Of a stretch of DNA of 64,000 nt, positions 35,142 to 48,931 are shown piece by piece. The stretch spans positions 279,682-343,681 of the forward strand of contig NZ_MKTH01000004.1 in assembly GCF_001898175.1 (NCBI RefSeq). The letters are read 5' to 3'. The number at the start of each line of letters is the position of its first letter. The first letter of the stretch is position 1. The DNA comes from Cellulomonas sp. 73-92 (lineage in GTDB: Bacteria; Actinomycetota; Actinomycetes; Actinomycetales; Cellulomonadaceae). Both the position numbers and the translations under genes were made by a program. The notes beneath the pieces were generated by a model, which saw only the letters and a list, made by a program, of their open reading frames with translations, ran no database searches and had not been told where the DNA came from.

Positions 35142-36413
35142 TCAGCGCCGCCGGGTCGCCACGGCCCGGCGGTAGGTCGCCTCGATCTCGTCGACCACGG
35201 TGTGGACGTCGAAGCGGCGGGCGGCGACCCGCTGCCGCTCCGTGGCGCGGGCGCGCGCGTCGTCGTCCAGCAGCCAGCGGGCGAGGGCCTGGCCGAAGGC
35301 GACGCGGTCCCGCGGCGCGACGAGCTGCTCCTCGAGGCCCGCCATCGTCGAGCGGTAGCCCGGGTTGTCACCGGCGAGCACCGGTCCGCCGCCGCCGGCC
35401 ATCGCCTCGACGACGGAGATGCCGAAGCTCTCCCCGCCCGTCGAGGGGAGCACGACGAGGTCCGCGTCCGCCAGCAGCGCCGCCTTGGCGGCCTCGGTGA
35501 CGAAGCCCGGCATGTCGACCCGGTCGGTCAGGCCCTCGAAGGCCACCTTGGTGCGCAGCTCGTCGTCCAGCGGGCCGCTGCCCGCCAGGGTCAGGGTCCA
35601 CGGCCGCCCGACGAGGCGGTGGTCGACGACGTACGCCGCGGCGTCCACCAGCTCGCGGGGACCCTTGCGGGGCACGAACCTGCCGAGGAAGACCACGCGC
35701 AGCGGCCGCTCGTCGTGCGCGGCGCTCGCCGGCTCTGGGTGGGCGTCGCGCGGGAGATCGTCGTGGTCGGCGCTCGCTGGCTCGTCGTGCGCCTGGTCGT
35801 GGGGACCGGGGCCGGGCCTGTCGGCCTCGCCGGGCGCCGCGACCGTTGAGAACCTGCCCAGATCGACCGGGATCGTGACGACCCTCGGCGTGACGCCGAA
35901 CGACGTCCGCGCGAACTCGGCGGCCGGCGCCGAGACCGCCATCACCTCGTCGAACCGCCGCAGCGTGCGGCGCTCCACGAGCCCGAGCCCCCGCGTTCCC
36001 ATGGCCACCAGCCGCGACTCCGGGAGGATGTGGAAGGTGCCGACGACCGCGACGTCGTCGGGCACGCGGCGCACCAGCCGGCCGGCGAGGAACGGCGAGT
36101 GCGGCAGCTGGACGTGGAGCACGTCGAAGCGGACCTCGCGGAGAAGCGTGTCAAGGTCGCGGGCGCGCGCCGGCAGCGGCGACGACAGCACGTTCCCGTT
36201 GAAGCGCACTCGCAGGTTGCGGCCCAGCACGTGCAGCCGCTCGAGGTCGGTGCGCGACGTGGTCGAGGCGACGAGGTGGACCACGTGGCCGCGGGCCTGC
36301 AGCTCGCGCGCCACCGTCAGCACGTACTGCTGCACGCCGTCGGGAGCGTCGAGGCCGTCGTCCAGCACCAGCCCGATGGTCAGGGACTTCGTCTCGGGCG
36401 TCGACGGCGGCAC
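35142..36413 (-). CDS. GT4-family glycosyltransferase
   Basis: This 423-aa GT-B fold enzyme transfers a sugar from a nucleotide donor to an unidentified acceptor. The N-terminal acceptor domain starts IGLVLDDGLDAPDGVQQYV. The C-terminal donor domain has RVVFLGRFVPRKGP and the retaining GT4 signature EFG-type STGGESFGISVVEAMAGG. Between the two domains is a His/Asp/Glu/Pro/Ala-rich linker (HDQAHDEPASADHDD, about 210-240) not expected in the fold. The GTG at 36413 follows a TATCCT -10 by six bases, so the mRNA is probably leaderless. It converges with rho and diverges from the HEAT-like gene. Confidence 0.85.
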   Translation of the reverse strand: MPPSTPETKSLTIGLVLDDGLDAPDGVQQYVLTVARELQARGHVVHLVASTTSRTDLERLHVLGRNLRVRFNGNVLSSPLPARARDLDTLLREVRFDVLHVQLPHSPFLAGRLVRRVPDDVAVVGTFHILPESRLVAMGTRGLGLVERRTLRRFDEVMAVSAPAAEFARTSFGVTPRVVTIPVDLGRFSTVAAPGEADRPGPGPHDQAHDEPASADHDDLPRDAHPEPASAAHDERPLRVVFLGRFVPRKGPRELVDAAAYVVDHRLVGRPWTLTLAGSGPLDDELRTKVAFEGLTDRVDMPGFVTEAAKAALLADADLVVLPSTGGESFGISVVEAMAGGGGPVLAGDNPGYRSTMAGLEEQLVAPRDRVAFGQALARWLLDDDARARATERQRVAARRFDVHTVVDEIEATYRRAVATRRR

Positions 36414-36419
36414 GCCGCC

Positions 36420-36425
36420 AGGATA
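36420..36425. promoter_or_regulatory. Shared divergent -10 element
   Basis: The hexamer reads TATCCT on the minus strand, six bases before the glycosyltransferase GTG. On the plus strand it reads AGGATA, six bases before the GTG at 36432. Only 18 bp separate the two start codons. The minus-strand assignment is the stronger one. Confidence 0.45.
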
Positions 36426-36431
36426 GGGGCC

Positions 36432-37247
36432 GTGACGGCACGCCAGCGCTACGCGGAGGAGCTCGCGGCCCTCGCCGACGAGGAGGCCCCGGCCTACCTC
36501 ACGAAGCGCTCCGGCCTGCCGGGCCCGCGCGCCAACCTCGAGCTGCTGGCGGCGTTCGGGGACGCCGCGCCGGCGTCGCTCGTCGTGCGCCTGGCCGACG
36601 ACGTGGACGAGTACCTGCGCTGCTGCGGCACGGCCGCGCTGGGCCGACTGTGGCTCGAGGCCCCCGACGAGCCGACCGCGCACGGACCCGACGAGCCGGC
36701 CGCCGGGCTGGGACCTGACGAGCCGGCCGCCGCCCGGCTGTCCGGCGGTTCCGTCCGCGCCATGTGGTCCGGTGCAGCTGTGCGGCAGCGCCTCGAGGCG
36801 ACCCTGACCGACCGCGCCCGTGACCCGTCGTGGCGCGTGCGCGAGGGTGCCGCGATGGCCGCGCAACGGATCGGCGCCGCCTCGCCGGAGGGGCTGGCGG
36901 GGCTCGTCGGGCGCTGGCTGCGCACCGGCGAGCCGCTCGTCGCGCGCGCCGCGATCGCCGCGGTGTGCGAGCCGCCGATCCTGCGCCCGTCGCCCCTGCT
37001 GCGTGCCGCCGCCCTGGACGCCTGCGCCGGTGCGACCGCCATCCTTCGGTCGGTGCCGGTGCCGCAGCGGCGCGACCCGGACGTCCGCACGCTGCGACAG
37101 GGCCTGGCGTACTGCTGGAGCGTCGCCGTCGCTGCGTCGCCCGCGAACGGCCTGCCACGCTTCCTCTCCCTCGGGACGGACGACCCGGACGTCGCCTGGC
37201 TGGTGGCGCAGAACCGCACGAAGGCCCGCCTGGCGAAGCTGCTCTGA
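36432..37247 (+). CDS. HEAT-repeat-like protein of unknown function
   Basis: This is a 271-aa soluble protein, not recognised as a named family. Helical repeats of the HEAT type are suggested by DPSWRVREGAAMAAQRIG and GEPLVARAAIAAVCEPPIL, the degenerate helix pairs seen in scaffold proteins. A linker with three DEP(T/A)A repeats (about 77-100) interrupts it. The start at GTG 36432 lies 18 bp from the divergent glycosyltransferase start and has no Shine-Dalgarno, so it is probably leaderless. Protein-protein interaction is the only function that can be suggested. Confidence 0.7.
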   Translation: MTARQRYAEELAALADEEAPAYLTKRSGLPGPRANLELLAAFGDAAPASLVVRLADDVDEYLRCCGTAALGRLWLEAPDEPTAHGPDEPAAGLGPDEPAAARLSGGSVRAMWSGAAVRQRLEATLTDRARDPSWRVREGAAMAAQRIGAASPEGLAGLVGRWLRTGEPLVARAAIAAVCEPPILRPSPLLRAAALDACAGATAILRSVPVPQRRDPDVRTLRQGLAYCWSVAVAASPANGLPRFLSLGTDDPDVAWLVAQNRTKARLAKLL

Positions 37248-37461
37248 CGCCGAGCCCCAGACTTCGAGCGCCGCAGCTGTTGACCGAATGCCGGCGTAAT
37301 TCCTGCGGCGCTCGGTCGACGTGTACGGCACTCGGCGAAGAGGGGGCGGTCGGGACGATTTCGGGGGGCGTCGGTGTTCTGGCATCATTGTTCGTCGGTC
37401 TGCCGGTTCACCGGCGCGTCGCGCGCCCGGACCCGGCGACATCCCCACCAAGGAGAATCCC
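37248..37461. other. Intergenic region upstream of rpmE
   Basis: About 210 bp without a gene. It should contain the rpmE promoter; a CATCAT hexamer near 37382 is a weak -10 candidate. No zinc-box palindrome was recognised. Confidence 0.4.
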
Positions 37462-37683
37462 GTGAAGTCTGGTATCCACCCGAACTACGTGGCCACCCAG
37501 GTGATCTGCACCTGCGGCAACACGTTCGTCACCCGGTCCACCGTGGCCAGCGGCGTCATCCACGCCGACGTCTGCAGCGCCTGCCACCCGTTCTACACGG
37601 GCAAGCAGAAGATCCTCGACACCGGCGGCCGAGTCGCCAAGTTCGAGGCGCGCTACGGCAAGCGCCCGGCCGCGGCCAAGTAG
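37462..37683 (+). CDS. rpmE: 50S ribosomal protein bL31, zinc-binding type
   Basis: This is a 73-aa component of the large ribosomal subunit at the central protuberance. It begins [10 protein letters not shown] and carries the zinc-ligand pattern of the C+ form: CTCG near residues 18-20 and [13 protein letters not shown] near 38-50. The GTG start has AAGGAG seven bases upstream. The Zn-free paralogue is not in this window. A perfect 12-bp hairpin terminator follows. The neighbour prfA has a separate, structured upstream region. Confidence 0.97.
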   Translation: MKSGIHPNYVATQVICTCGNTFVTRSTVASGVIHADVCSACHPFYTGKQKILDTGGRVAKFEARYGKRPAAAK

Positions 37684-37691
37684 CTTCCCGG

Positions 37692-37737
37692 CAGCGCCGG
37701 TGCCGGCGGGACCACCCGCTGCACCGGCGCTGTTTCC
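37692..37737 (+). terminator. rpmE terminator hairpin
   Basis: CAGCGCCGGTGC (37692-37703) and GCACCGGCGCTG (37721-37732) form a perfect 12-bp stem with a 17-base loop, followed by TTTCC. This is a standard intrinsic terminator for this GC range. Confidence 0.8.
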
Positions 37738-37773
37738 GTGTCTGAGGACGGACAGACGGAGAGTCCCGCCCCA

Positions 37774-37870
37774 CCGGTGGAGCGACCCGCGCCTCGGTGG
37801 AGCCGGATGACCGTGACACGCCGCGCGCGGACGTCAGTTGGCTCCACCGCTCGTCGAGCGGCTCCACCGG
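37774..37870 (+). repeat. Nested CGGTGGAGC inverted repeats before prfA
   Basis: CGGTGGAGC occurs twice (from 37775 and 37796) and its complement GCTCCACCG twice (from 37841 and 37861). The leader of prfA can therefore fold in alternative ways. Function is unknown. Confidence 0.5.
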
Positions 37871-37886
37871 AACGGAAGGGCGAGGC

Positions 37887-38987
37887 ATGAGCGAGGCGTT
37901 CGAGGCCGTGGCACCGCTGCTCGGCGAGCACGCGGACATCGAGGCGCGCCTGGCGGACCCGGCGGTGCACGCCGACCAGGGGCTCGCCCGCCGGCTGGGC
38001 CGCCGGTACGCCGAGCTCGGCCGCGTGGTGGCGGCGTACCGGGGCTGGAAGGCCGCGTCCGACGACGCCCGCGCCGCCGCCGAGCTCGTCGAGCTCGCGG
38101 AGGGCGACGAGGCGGCCGAGCTCGCCGCCGAGCTGCCCGGGCTGCGGGCGGCCGCCGACGAGGCCGCCGAGCACCTGCGCCGCGTGCTCGTGCCGCGCGA
38201 CCCCGACGACGCCCGCGACGCCATCCTCGAGATCAAGGCCGGCGAGGGCGGCGAGGAGTCGGCGCTGTTCGCCGGCGACCTGCTGCGCATGTACACGCGG
38301 TACGCCGAGCGGCAGGGCTGGGCCGTCCAGGTGCTCGACGCCACCGACTCAGACCTCGGCGGCATCAAGGACGCCCACGTGGCGATCAAGGCCCGCGGGT
38401 CGGCGACGCCCGAGGACGGCGTGTGGGCGCACCTGAAGTACGAGGGCGGCGTCCACCGGGTGCAGCGCGTCCCGGTCACCGAGTCGCAGGGGCGCATCCA
38501 CACCTCGGCGGCCGGTGTGCTCGTCTTCCCCGAGGCGGACGACGAGGGCGAGATCGAGATCGACCCGAACGACCTGCGCGTCGACGTGTTCCGCTCGTCG
38601 GGCCCCGGCGGGCAGTCGGTCAACACCACCGACTCGGCGGTGCGCCTGACGCACCTGCCGACCGGCATCGTCGTGTCGATGCAGAACGAGAAGAGCCAGC
38701 TGCAGAACAAGGAGGCGGCGCTGCGCGTGCTGCGCGCCCGGCTGCTGGCGGCGCGGCAGGAGGAGGCCGAGGCGGCGGCGAGCGCGGCCCGACGATCCCA
38801 GGTCCGCACCGTCGACCGCTCCGAGCGGATCCGCACGTACAACTTCCCGGAGAACCGGATCGCCGACCACCGCACCGGGTACAAGGCGTACAACCTCGAC
38901 CAGGTGCTCGACGGCGACCTCGGGCCGGTGATCCAGTCCGCGATCGACGCCGACGAGGCGGCCCGCCTCGCGGCGGCCGCCGGGTGA
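37887..38987 (+). CDS. prfA: Peptide chain release factor 1
   Basis: RF1 releases the finished peptide at UAA and UAG. The 366-aa protein has the class I release-factor layout with the GGQ motif at 241-243 ([17 protein letters not shown]) and, earlier, the recognition domain region around residues 180-200. GGAAGG lies seven bases before the ATG. The stop overlaps the GTG of prmC, whose product methylates the Gln of GGQ, so enzyme and substrate are coupled. This order is conserved in bacteria. Confidence 0.97.
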   Translation: MSEAFEAVAPLLGEHADIEARLADPAVHADQGLARRLGRRYAELGRVVAAYRGWKAASDDARAAAELVELAEGDEAAELAAELPGLRAAADEAAEHLRRVLVPRDPDDARDAILEIKAGEGGEESALFAGDLLRMYTRYAERQGWAVQVLDATDSDLGGIKDAHVAIKARGSATPEDGVWAHLKYEGGVHRVQRVPVTESQGRIHTSAAGVLVFPEADDEGEIEIDPNDLRVDVFRSSGPGGQSVNTTDSAVRLTHLPTGIVVSMQNEKSQLQNKEAALRVLRARLLAARQEEAEAAASAARRSQVRTVDRSERIRTYNFPENRIADHRTGYKAYNLDQVLDGDLGPVIQSAIDADEAARLAAAAG

Positions 38988-39856
38988 CACCGGTCGGGCT
39001 GCGGGCGCTCGTCGACGGGGCGACCCGGCTGCTCGACGAGGCCGGCGTGGCGTCCCCGCGGCACGACGCCCTCGCGCTGGCGGCGTTCGCGCTCGGGCTC
39101 GAGCGGGTGGACCTCGTGCTGCCGCCGGCCCTGCCCGACGGGTTCCCCGCCGCGTACGCCGGGCTCGTCGACCGGCGCGCGCGGCGCGAGCCGCTGCAGC
39201 ACATCGTCGGCAGCACCGGGTTCCGCTACCTGACGCTGGCGGTGGAGAAGGGCGTGTTCGTGCCCCGGCCGGAGACGGAGGTGGTCGCCGGCCTGGCCGT
39301 CGACGAGGCCGCCGCGCGGGTCGCGGCCGGTGCGAACCCCCTGGTCGTCGACCTGTGCACCGGTTCGGGTGCCATCGCCGTCGCGGTGGCGACCGAGGTG
39401 CCCGCCGCGCGCGTCGTCGCGGTCGACGTGTCGTCGCCGGCCGTCGACCTGGCGACGCGGAACGCCACCGCCGCGGGTGCGCGCGTCACGGTGCTCCTCG
39501 GTGACGTCGCCGACCCCGACCTGCTGGCGGAGCTGGCCGGGCAGGTCGACGTCGTCGTCTCCAACCCGCCCTACATCCCGCCCGACGCCGTGCCGACGGA
39601 CCCCGAGGTGCGCCTGCACGACCCCGACGTCGCCCTGTACGGCGGCGGCGCCGACGGCCTGGACACCCCTCGCGCGGTGCTCGCCGCCGCGTCGCGGCTG
39701 CTGCGACCCGGCGGCCTCCTCGTCGTCGAGCACGCCGAGGTGCAGGCGGAGGCCCTGCGCGCGGCGGCGGTGGCGACGGGGGTGTTCGAGGAGCCCGGCA
39801 CGGTGCCCGACCTGACCGGACGGCCCCGGGCGCTCCTGGCGCGGCGATCGGCGTGA
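38984..39856 (+). CDS. prmC: Release factor glutamine methyltransferase
   Basis: PrmC transfers a methyl group from SAM to the Gln of the GGQ motif in release factors. The 290-aa protein has a helical N-terminal domain (about 1-75) with [16 protein letters not shown]. The Rossmann-type methyltransferase domain shows [16 protein letters not shown] (motif I) and the catalytic NPPY at 194-197. The start is the GTG of a GTGA overlap with prfA, and the stop overlaps the next gene the same way. It is part of a prfA-prmC-sua5-wecA-atp run. Confidence 0.95.
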   Translation: MTPVGLRALVDGATRLLDEAGVASPRHDALALAAFALGLERVDLVLPPALPDGFPAAYAGLVDRRARREPLQHIVGSTGFRYLTLAVEKGVFVPRPETEVVAGLAVDEAAARVAAGANPLVVDLCTGSGAIAVAVATEVPAARVVAVDVSSPAVDLATRNATAAGARVTVLLGDVADPDLLAELAGQVDVVVSNPPYIPPDAVPTDPEVRLHDPDVALYGGGADGLDTPRAVLAAASRLLRPGGLLVVEHAEVQAEALRAAAVATGVFEEPGTVPDLTGRPRALLARRSA

Positions 39857-40617
39857 CCTCATCGGGTGACGTGGAAGACTCACCCGACGTGAGCCCCATC
39901 CTCGACGCCATCGACCCGCACGCCTGGGGCCCGGCGCTCGACGAGGCGGTCAACGCCGTCTCGCGCGGCCAGGTGATCGTGCTGCCGACGGACACCGTGT
40001 ACGGCGTCGGCGCGGACGCGTTCGACGCGCGCGCCGTCCAGGCCCTGCTTGACGCGAAGGGCCGCGGCCGCCAGATGCCGCCGCCGGTGCTCATCCCGGA
40101 CGCGCGCACCCTCGACGGGCTGGCCACCGAGGTCCCCGGCGCCGTCCGGTCGCTCGCGGCGGCGTTCTGGCCGGGCGCCCTGACGCTCATCGTCAAGGCG
40201 CAGCCGACGCTGACGTGGGACCTGGGCGAGACCCGGGGCACGGTCGCGCTGCGCGTCCCCGACCACCCGCTCGCGCTCGCCCTGCTGCGCCGCACGGGCC
40301 CGCTCGCGGTGTCCAGCGCGAACCGGACCGGCCGGCCCGCCGCGACGACGGCGGCCGACGCCGCCGAGCAGCTGGGCGAGGCGATCGCCGTGGTGCTCGA
40401 CGGCGGCCCGACACCCGGCAACGCGCCGTCGACGATCGTCGACGCCACGGGTGACCGGCTGCGCGTGATCCGCCTCGGCGCGATCCCCCTCGCGGAGCTG
40501 CGCGCCGTGGCCGACGTCCTCGGGCCGGACGAGCCGCGCGAGCCGGCGCACGACGAGCCCGCGGCGGGGTCCGCGGAGGCGACGGGCGGTGCCGACGCGC
40601 CGGGCGACGGCCGGTGA
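39853..40617 (+). CDS. L-threonylcarbamoyladenylate synthase (Sua5/YciO/YrdC family)
   Basis: This enzyme makes threonylcarbamoyl-AMP for the t6A modification of tRNAs reading ANN codons. The 254-aa protein carries the YrdC signature VIVLPTDTVYGVGADAF, the KGR...PPPVLI region, and SSANRTG near residue 155. The C-terminal 25 residues are a hydrophilic Glu/Ala/Pro tail with AHDEPAAG, not part of the fold. The start is the GTG overlapping the prmC stop. A second in-frame GTG at 39889 would shorten it by 12 residues and is possible. It overlaps the next gene by four bases. Confidence 0.92.
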   Translation: MTSSGDVEDSPDVSPILDAIDPHAWGPALDEAVNAVSRGQVIVLPTDTVYGVGADAFDARAVQALLDAKGRGRQMPPPVLIPDARTLDGLATEVPGAVRSLAAAFWPGALTLIVKAQPTLTWDLGETRGTVALRVPDHPLALALLRRTGPLAVSSANRTGRPAATTAADAAEQLGEAIAVVLDGGPTPGNAPSTIVDATGDRLRVIRLGAIPLAELRAVADVLGPDEPREPAHDEPAAGSAEATGGADAPGDGR

Positions 40618-41723
40618 GGGCGTACATCCTGCTGCTCGTCGTCGCCGCGGCGGCGACGTACCTGCTGACGCCGGTCGCCCGGCGGCTTGCGTTCTCCTGG
40701 GGCGCGATCACCGCCGTCCGGGCCCGTGACGTCCACCACGAGCCGACGCCCCGCCTCGGGGGGCTGGCGATGTTCCTCGGGCTGCTCGTCGGCACGCTGC
40801 TGGCCAGCCGGCTGGGCTTCCTGCACTCGGTGTTCGACAACCCGCACCCGGTGATCGGCATCGTCGGCGGTGCCGCGATCGTGTGCGCGCTCGGGGTCGC
40901 CGACGACATCTGGGACCTCGACTGGCTGACGAAGCTCATGGGCCAGGTGCTGGCCGCGGTGTTCCTCGCCTGGCAGGGCGTGCTGCTCTACCAGATGCCC
41001 CTGCTCGGCGTCGTCGCGTGGTCCGGCCGGGTGTCGACGTTCGTCACGGTGCTGTCCGTCGTCGTCGCGATGAACGCGGTGAACTTCGTCGACGGCCTCG
41101 ACGGGCTGGCCGCCGGCATGGTGGCGATCGGCGGCTCCGCCTTCATGGCGTACAGCTACCTGCTGACCGTCTCGACGAGCGAGAACGACTACGCCAGCCT
41201 GGCGACGCTCGTGCTGGCGCTGCTCGTGGGCATCTGCGTCGGCTTCCTGCCGCACAACTTCTACCCCGCACGGATCTTCATGGGCGACTCGGGCGCGCTG
41301 CTGCTGGGGTTCGTCATCGCGGCCGCCGGCATCGTCGTCACCGGTCAGATCGACCCCGGCTCGGTCACCACGCGCGTCTCGTTCCCCGCGTTCCTGCCGA
41401 TGCTGCTGCCGCTGGCGGTGCTCGTCCTGCCGCTGCTCGACATGGCGATGGCCGTCGTGCGCCGCGTCGGCGCCGGCCACTCGCCGTTCCACCCCGACGC
41501 CCGCCACCTGCACCACCGGCTGCTGGCGCTCGGGCACTCGCACCGGCGCGCGGTGGCGATCATGTACCTGTGGACGGCGCTGTTCGCCTTCGGGGCGGCG
41601 GCGCTCGTGCGCTGGTCGACGACGACCGTGCTCATCGCGATGGCGGTCGGCGTCGTCGTCGCCACCCTGCTGACCCTCGGCCCGCTGCGCGGCCGGTCCC
41701 TGCGACGCCAGGAGGCGCCATGA
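40614..41723 (+). CDS. wecA: Undecaprenyl/decaprenyl-phosphate GlcNAc-1-phosphate transferase (WecA-like)
   Basis: This polytopic membrane enzyme transfers GlcNAc-1-phosphate from UDP-GlcNAc to the lipid carrier, the first step of linkage-unit or arabinogalactan-type polymer assembly. The 369-aa protein has about ten hydrophobic spans. Family motifs are HHEPTPRLGGLA, the acidic VADDIWDLD, the catalytic NFVDGLDGLAAG and the loop FHPDARHLHHRLLALGHSHR. The start is the GTG of a GTGA overlap. The position just before atpI-atpB is the standard actinobacterial order (MraY/WecA family next to the ATP synthase operon). Confidence 0.94.
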   Translation: MRAYILLLVVAAAATYLLTPVARRLAFSWGAITAVRARDVHHEPTPRLGGLAMFLGLLVGTLLASRLGFLHSVFDNPHPVIGIVGGAAIVCALGVADDIWDLDWLTKLMGQVLAAVFLAWQGVLLYQMPLLGVVAWSGRVSTFVTVLSVVVAMNAVNFVDGLDGLAAGMVAIGGSAFMAYSYLLTVSTSENDYASLATLVLALLVGICVGFLPHNFYPARIFMGDSGALLLGFVIAAAGIVVTGQIDPGSVTTRVSFPAFLPMLLPLAVLVLPLLDMAMAVVRRVGAGHSPFHPDARHLHHRLLALGHSHRRAVAIMYLWTALFAFGAAALVRWSTTTVLIAMAVGVVVATLLTLGPLRGRSLRRQEAP

Positions 41724-42190
41724 CCCAGCAGCCCGACGCCAGGCGCGGGAACCCGACGCCGGCCGAGGCGGTGTTCCGGCGCGCGCTGCGCGACGTGGCG
41801 ATCCTGCTCGCCGTGCTGCTCGTCCTCGGGCTCGTCGTCGGCGGGCTGGTCGCCGGGCTGCCGGGCGTCTGGGGCGCGCTCATCGGCTGGGGGCTGGCCG
41901 TCGTCTTCTCGACGACGACGATCGTGGCGATGCTGCGCACGGTGCGGTCGTCGCCGGCCGCGATGGCAGCGCTCGTCATGGGGACCTGGCTGGCCAAGGT
42001 GCTGGTCGTCATCGTCGTGCTCGCCGTGCTGCGGCCGCTCGACTTCTACTCGCGGCCGGTCTTCGGCGCGGTGCTGGCGATCGCCGTCATCGGCTCGGCC
42101 CTGCTCGACTACCGCGCGGTCACCACGGGACGTGTGCCCTATGTCGAACCGGGCGAACGGGACGCATCGGGCGGATCCGCGAGGACCTAG
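41720..42190 (+). CDS. atpI: ATP synthase protein I-like membrane protein
   Basis: This is a small 156-aa integral membrane protein with four predicted hydrophobic helices (about 26-48, 52-72, 85-105, 110-132). Its position directly before atpB fits AtpI, an assembly or ion-access factor for the c-ring; sequence conservation in this family is low. An ATGA overlap links it to wecA, with GGAGG just before. The N- and C-terminal tails are hydrophilic. The atp operon has an extra promoter in the gap that follows, so atpI may be transcribed mostly with the upstream genes. Confidence 0.8.
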   Translation: MTQQPDARRGNPTPAEAVFRRALRDVAILLAVLLVLGLVVGGLVAGLPGVWGALIGWGLAVVFSTTTIVAMLRTVRSSPAAMAALVMGTWLAKVLVVIVVLAVLRPLDFYSRPVFGAVLAIAVIGSALLDYRAVTTGRVPYVEPGERDASGGSART

Positions 42191-42219
42191 GGCCACGCGG
42201 TCGCCCTCACAGCATGGGT

Positions 42220-42225
42220 TAGGCT
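42220..42225 (+). promoter_or_regulatory. -10 element upstream of atpB
   Basis: TAGGCT matches the -10 used by argS and others in this window. It would start a transcript near 42232, just before the leader ATG at 42237. Confidence 0.5.
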
Positions 42226-42236
42226 TTCCGCTGACC

Positions 42237-42319
42237 ATGACGGCCGGGGCGCCGGAGCCGGTTGCCCGCATGGCTGCGGTGTGGCCCGAATCGACCCCAC
42301 GACCACCAGGGAGTGTGCC

Positions 42320-42323
<4 letters not shown>
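42237..42323 (+). CDS. Short leader ORF overlapping the atpB start
   Basis: This 28-codon frame (MTAGAPEPVARMAAVWPEST and on) begins about a dozen bases after the TAGGCT -10. Its TGA stop overlaps the probable CTG start of atpB in the same four-base pattern used by genuine gene pairs here. It may serve only to deliver ribosomes to atpB. No homology is claimed. Confidence 0.4.
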
Positions 42324-44013
<1,690 letters not shown>

Positions 44014-44014
<1 letters not shown>

Positions 44015-44838
44015 TGCCAGGCGTGATGCGGGGGACGAGCCGGGCGTCGCTGGCCGCGGTCGCGCGCCGGTGGGAGCCGGTCGCCTCGGCGGCCGGTGAC
44101 GAGGCGCTGAGGCTGGCCGACGAGCTGTTCGCGCTCGTCGACGCCCTCGACTCCTCCGGCTCGCTGCGCCGCGTCCTCGCCGACCCGTCCTCAGAGCCGG
44201 AGGTGAAGGCGGCGGTCGTCACCCGGTTGCTCCAGCGGGCCGACCCGCGCACCGTGGCGGTCGCCACCGACCTGGTCGGCGCCCGCTGGTCCGCCGACCG
44301 CGACCTGGCCGACGCCGCCCAGCGGCTCGGGGTCGACGCGGTGCTCACGGCGGCCGAGCAGGCCGGCCAGCTCGACGTCGTCGGCGACGAGCTGTTCGTC
44401 ATCACGCGCGCGCTGGCCGGTCAGCGCGAGCTGCGCCGGACGCTGCACGACCCGACGGTGCCCCCGGACCAGCGCGCGGCGCTCATCGACGCGGTCCTGG
44501 GAGGCCGGGCGATGCCGTCGACCCGCGCGCTCGCCCGCCGGGCCGCGGCGGCCCCGCGCGGTCGCAGGTTCGTGGCGCAGCTCGGCGACGTGATGGACCT
44601 CATCGCCGAGCGCTTCAACCGGCGGGTGGCGACGGTGACCGTCGCGGCACCGCTGGACGGCGCGCAGAGCGAGCGTCTGGCGAGCCTGCTGGCGACCGCC
44701 CTCGGCCGCCAGGTGGAGCTCAACGTCATCGTGGACCCCACCGTCGTGGGCGGGCTGCGCGTGCAGTCCGGCCCCGACGTCATCGACGCCACCGTGCTGG
44801 CGCGCCTCGCGGACGCGCGCCGACGGCTGGCGAGCTGA
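44014..44838 (+). CDS. atpH: ATP synthase F1 subunit delta
   Basis: Delta caps F1 and binds the peripheral stalk. At 274 aa it is longer than the roughly 180 aa of proteobacteria, as is usual in actinobacteria. The C-terminal OSCP signature ELNVIVDPTVVGGLRVQSG is near residues 230-250. The six-helix N-terminal domain is preceded by about 90 extra residues. The ATG overlaps the atpF stop (TGATG). It is followed by atpA after 47 bp. Confidence 0.95.
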
Positions 44839-44885
44839 TCGACTGACCCCGCGCGCGGTGCGTGCGACTCGTGAGGAGACAAGGA

Positions 44886-46520
44886 ATGACTGAGCTGACG
44901 ATCCGGCCGGACGACATCCGGGCCGCGCTGGACCGCTTCGTGCAGTCGTACGAGCCGCCCGCGGCGGTGGCCGAGGAGATCGGCCGCGTCACCCTGGCGG
45001 CCGACGGCATCGCGCAGGTCGAGGGCCTGCCCGGCGCGATGGCGAACGAGCTGCTGGAGTTCGAGGACGGCACGCTCGGCCTGGCCCTCAACCTCGACGT
45101 GCGCGAGATCGGCGTCGTCGTGCTCGGGGAGTTCGCGGGCATCGAGGAGGGCCAGCCGGTCCGGCGGACGGGCGAGGTGCTGTCCGTGCCGGTCGGCGAC
45201 GGGTACCTCGGGCGCGTCGTGGACCCGCTGGGCCGCCCGATCGACGGGCTGGGCGAGGTCGCCACCGAGGGCCGGCGCGCCCTCGAGCTGCAGGCCCCCG
45301 GCGTCATGCACCGCAAGTCGGTCCACGAGCCGCTGCAGACCGGCCTCAAGGCGATCGACACGATGATCCCGATCGGCCGCGGTCAGCGCCAGCTCATCAT
45401 CGGCGACCGGCAGACCGGCAAGACCGCGATCGCGATCGACACGATCATCAACCAGAAGGCCAACTGGGCCACCGGCGACCCGAAGCAGCAGGTGCGCTGC
45501 GTCTACGTCGCGATCGGCCAGAAGGGCTCGACCATCGCCTCGGTGCGCGGCGCCCTCGAGGAGGCCGGCGCGCTGGAGTACACGACGATCGTCGCGGCGC
45601 CCGCGTCCGACCCTGCGGGCTTCAAGTACCTCGCCCCCTACACCGGCTCGGCCATCGGCCAGCACTGGATGTACCAGGGCCAGCACGTGCTCATCGTGTT
45701 CGACGACCTCTCCAAGCAGGCCGAGGCCTACCGCGCGGTGTCCCTGCTGCTTCGTCGTCCGCCGGGGCGCGAGGCCTACCCGGGCGACGTGTTCTACCTC
45801 CACTCCCGGCTCCTGGAGCGTTGCGCCAAGCTGTCCGACGACCTGGGCGCCGGCTCGATGACCGGCCTGCCCATCATCGAGACGAAGGCGAACGACGTGT
45901 CGGCGTACATCCCGACCAACGTCATCTCCATCACGGACGGCCAGATCTTCCTGCAGTCCGACCTGTTCAACGCCGACCAGCGCCCGGCGGTCGACGTCGG
46001 CATCTCGGTGTCCCGCGTCGGCGGCGCGGCCCAGGTCAAGGCGATGAAGCAGGTCTCCGGCACGCTGAAGATCGACCTGGCGCAGTACCGCTCGCTCGAG
46101 GCGTTCGCGATGTTCGCGTCCGACCTGGACGCGGCCTCCCGCGCCCAGCTCGCCCGCGGCGCCCGGCTGATGGAGCTCCTCAAGCAGGGCCAGTACACGC
46201 CGTACCCGGTGGAGAACCAGGTGGCGTCGATCTGGGCCGGCACCAAGGGCAAGCTCGACGACGTGCCGATCGAGGACGTCCGCCGGTTCGAGACGGACCT
46301 CCTGGACCACCTGCGGCGCAACACCTCGGTGCTGACGACCGTCGCGGAGACCGGGCTGCTCAAGCCCGACACCGAGGCGGAGCTGGAGAAGGCGGTCGAC
46401 GAGTTCCGCGCCGGCTTCGTCCTGGCGGACGGCACTCCGCTCGTCGGTGCCGTCAACCAGACCGAGGTCGAGCCGGTCGACGTCGAGCAGGAGCAGATCA
46501 TCCGGCAGAAGAAGGCGTAG
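44886..46520 (+). CDS. atpA: ATP synthase F1 subunit alpha
   Basis: Alpha carries the non-catalytic nucleotide sites and alternates with beta. The 544-aa protein has an N-terminal beta barrel, the Walker [10 protein letters not shown] (about 176-184) and [13 protein letters not shown]. The F1 alpha signature [17 protein letters not shown] (about 366-382) follows. GAGGAG stands upstream of the ATG at 44886; a GTG-initiated extension of eight residues has no ribosome site. The C-terminal tail beyond about 515 is charged, as in related actinobacteria. Confidence 0.97.
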   Translation: MTELTIRPDDIRAALDRFVQSYEPPAAVAEEIGRVTLAADGIAQVEGLPGAMANELLEFEDGTLGLALNLDVREIGVVVLGEFAGIEEGQPVRRTGEVLSVPVGDGYLGRVVDPLGRPIDGLGEVATEGRRALELQAPGVMHRKSVHEPLQTGLKAIDTMIPIGRGQRQLIIGDRQTGKTAIAIDTIINQKANWATGDPKQQVRCVYVAIGQKGSTIASVRGALEEAGALEYTTIVAAPASDPAGFKYLAPYTGSAIGQHWMYQGQHVLIVFDDLSKQAEAYRAVSLLLRRPPGREAYPGDVFYLHSRLLERCAKLSDDLGAGSMTGLPIIETKANDVSAYIPTNVISITDGQIFLQSDLFNADQRPAVDVGISVSRVGGAAQVKAMKQVSGTLKIDLAQYRSLEAFAMFASDLDAASRAQLARGARLMELLKQGQYTPYPVENQVASIWAGTKGKLDDVPIEDVRRFETDLLDHLRRNTSVLTTVAETGLLKPDTEAELEKAVDEFRAGFVLADGTPLVGAVNQTEVEPVDVEQEQIIRQKKA

Positions 46521-46530
46521 GCAGGCGAGC

Positions 46531-48930
<2,400 letters not shown>

Positions 48931-48931
<1 letters not shown>

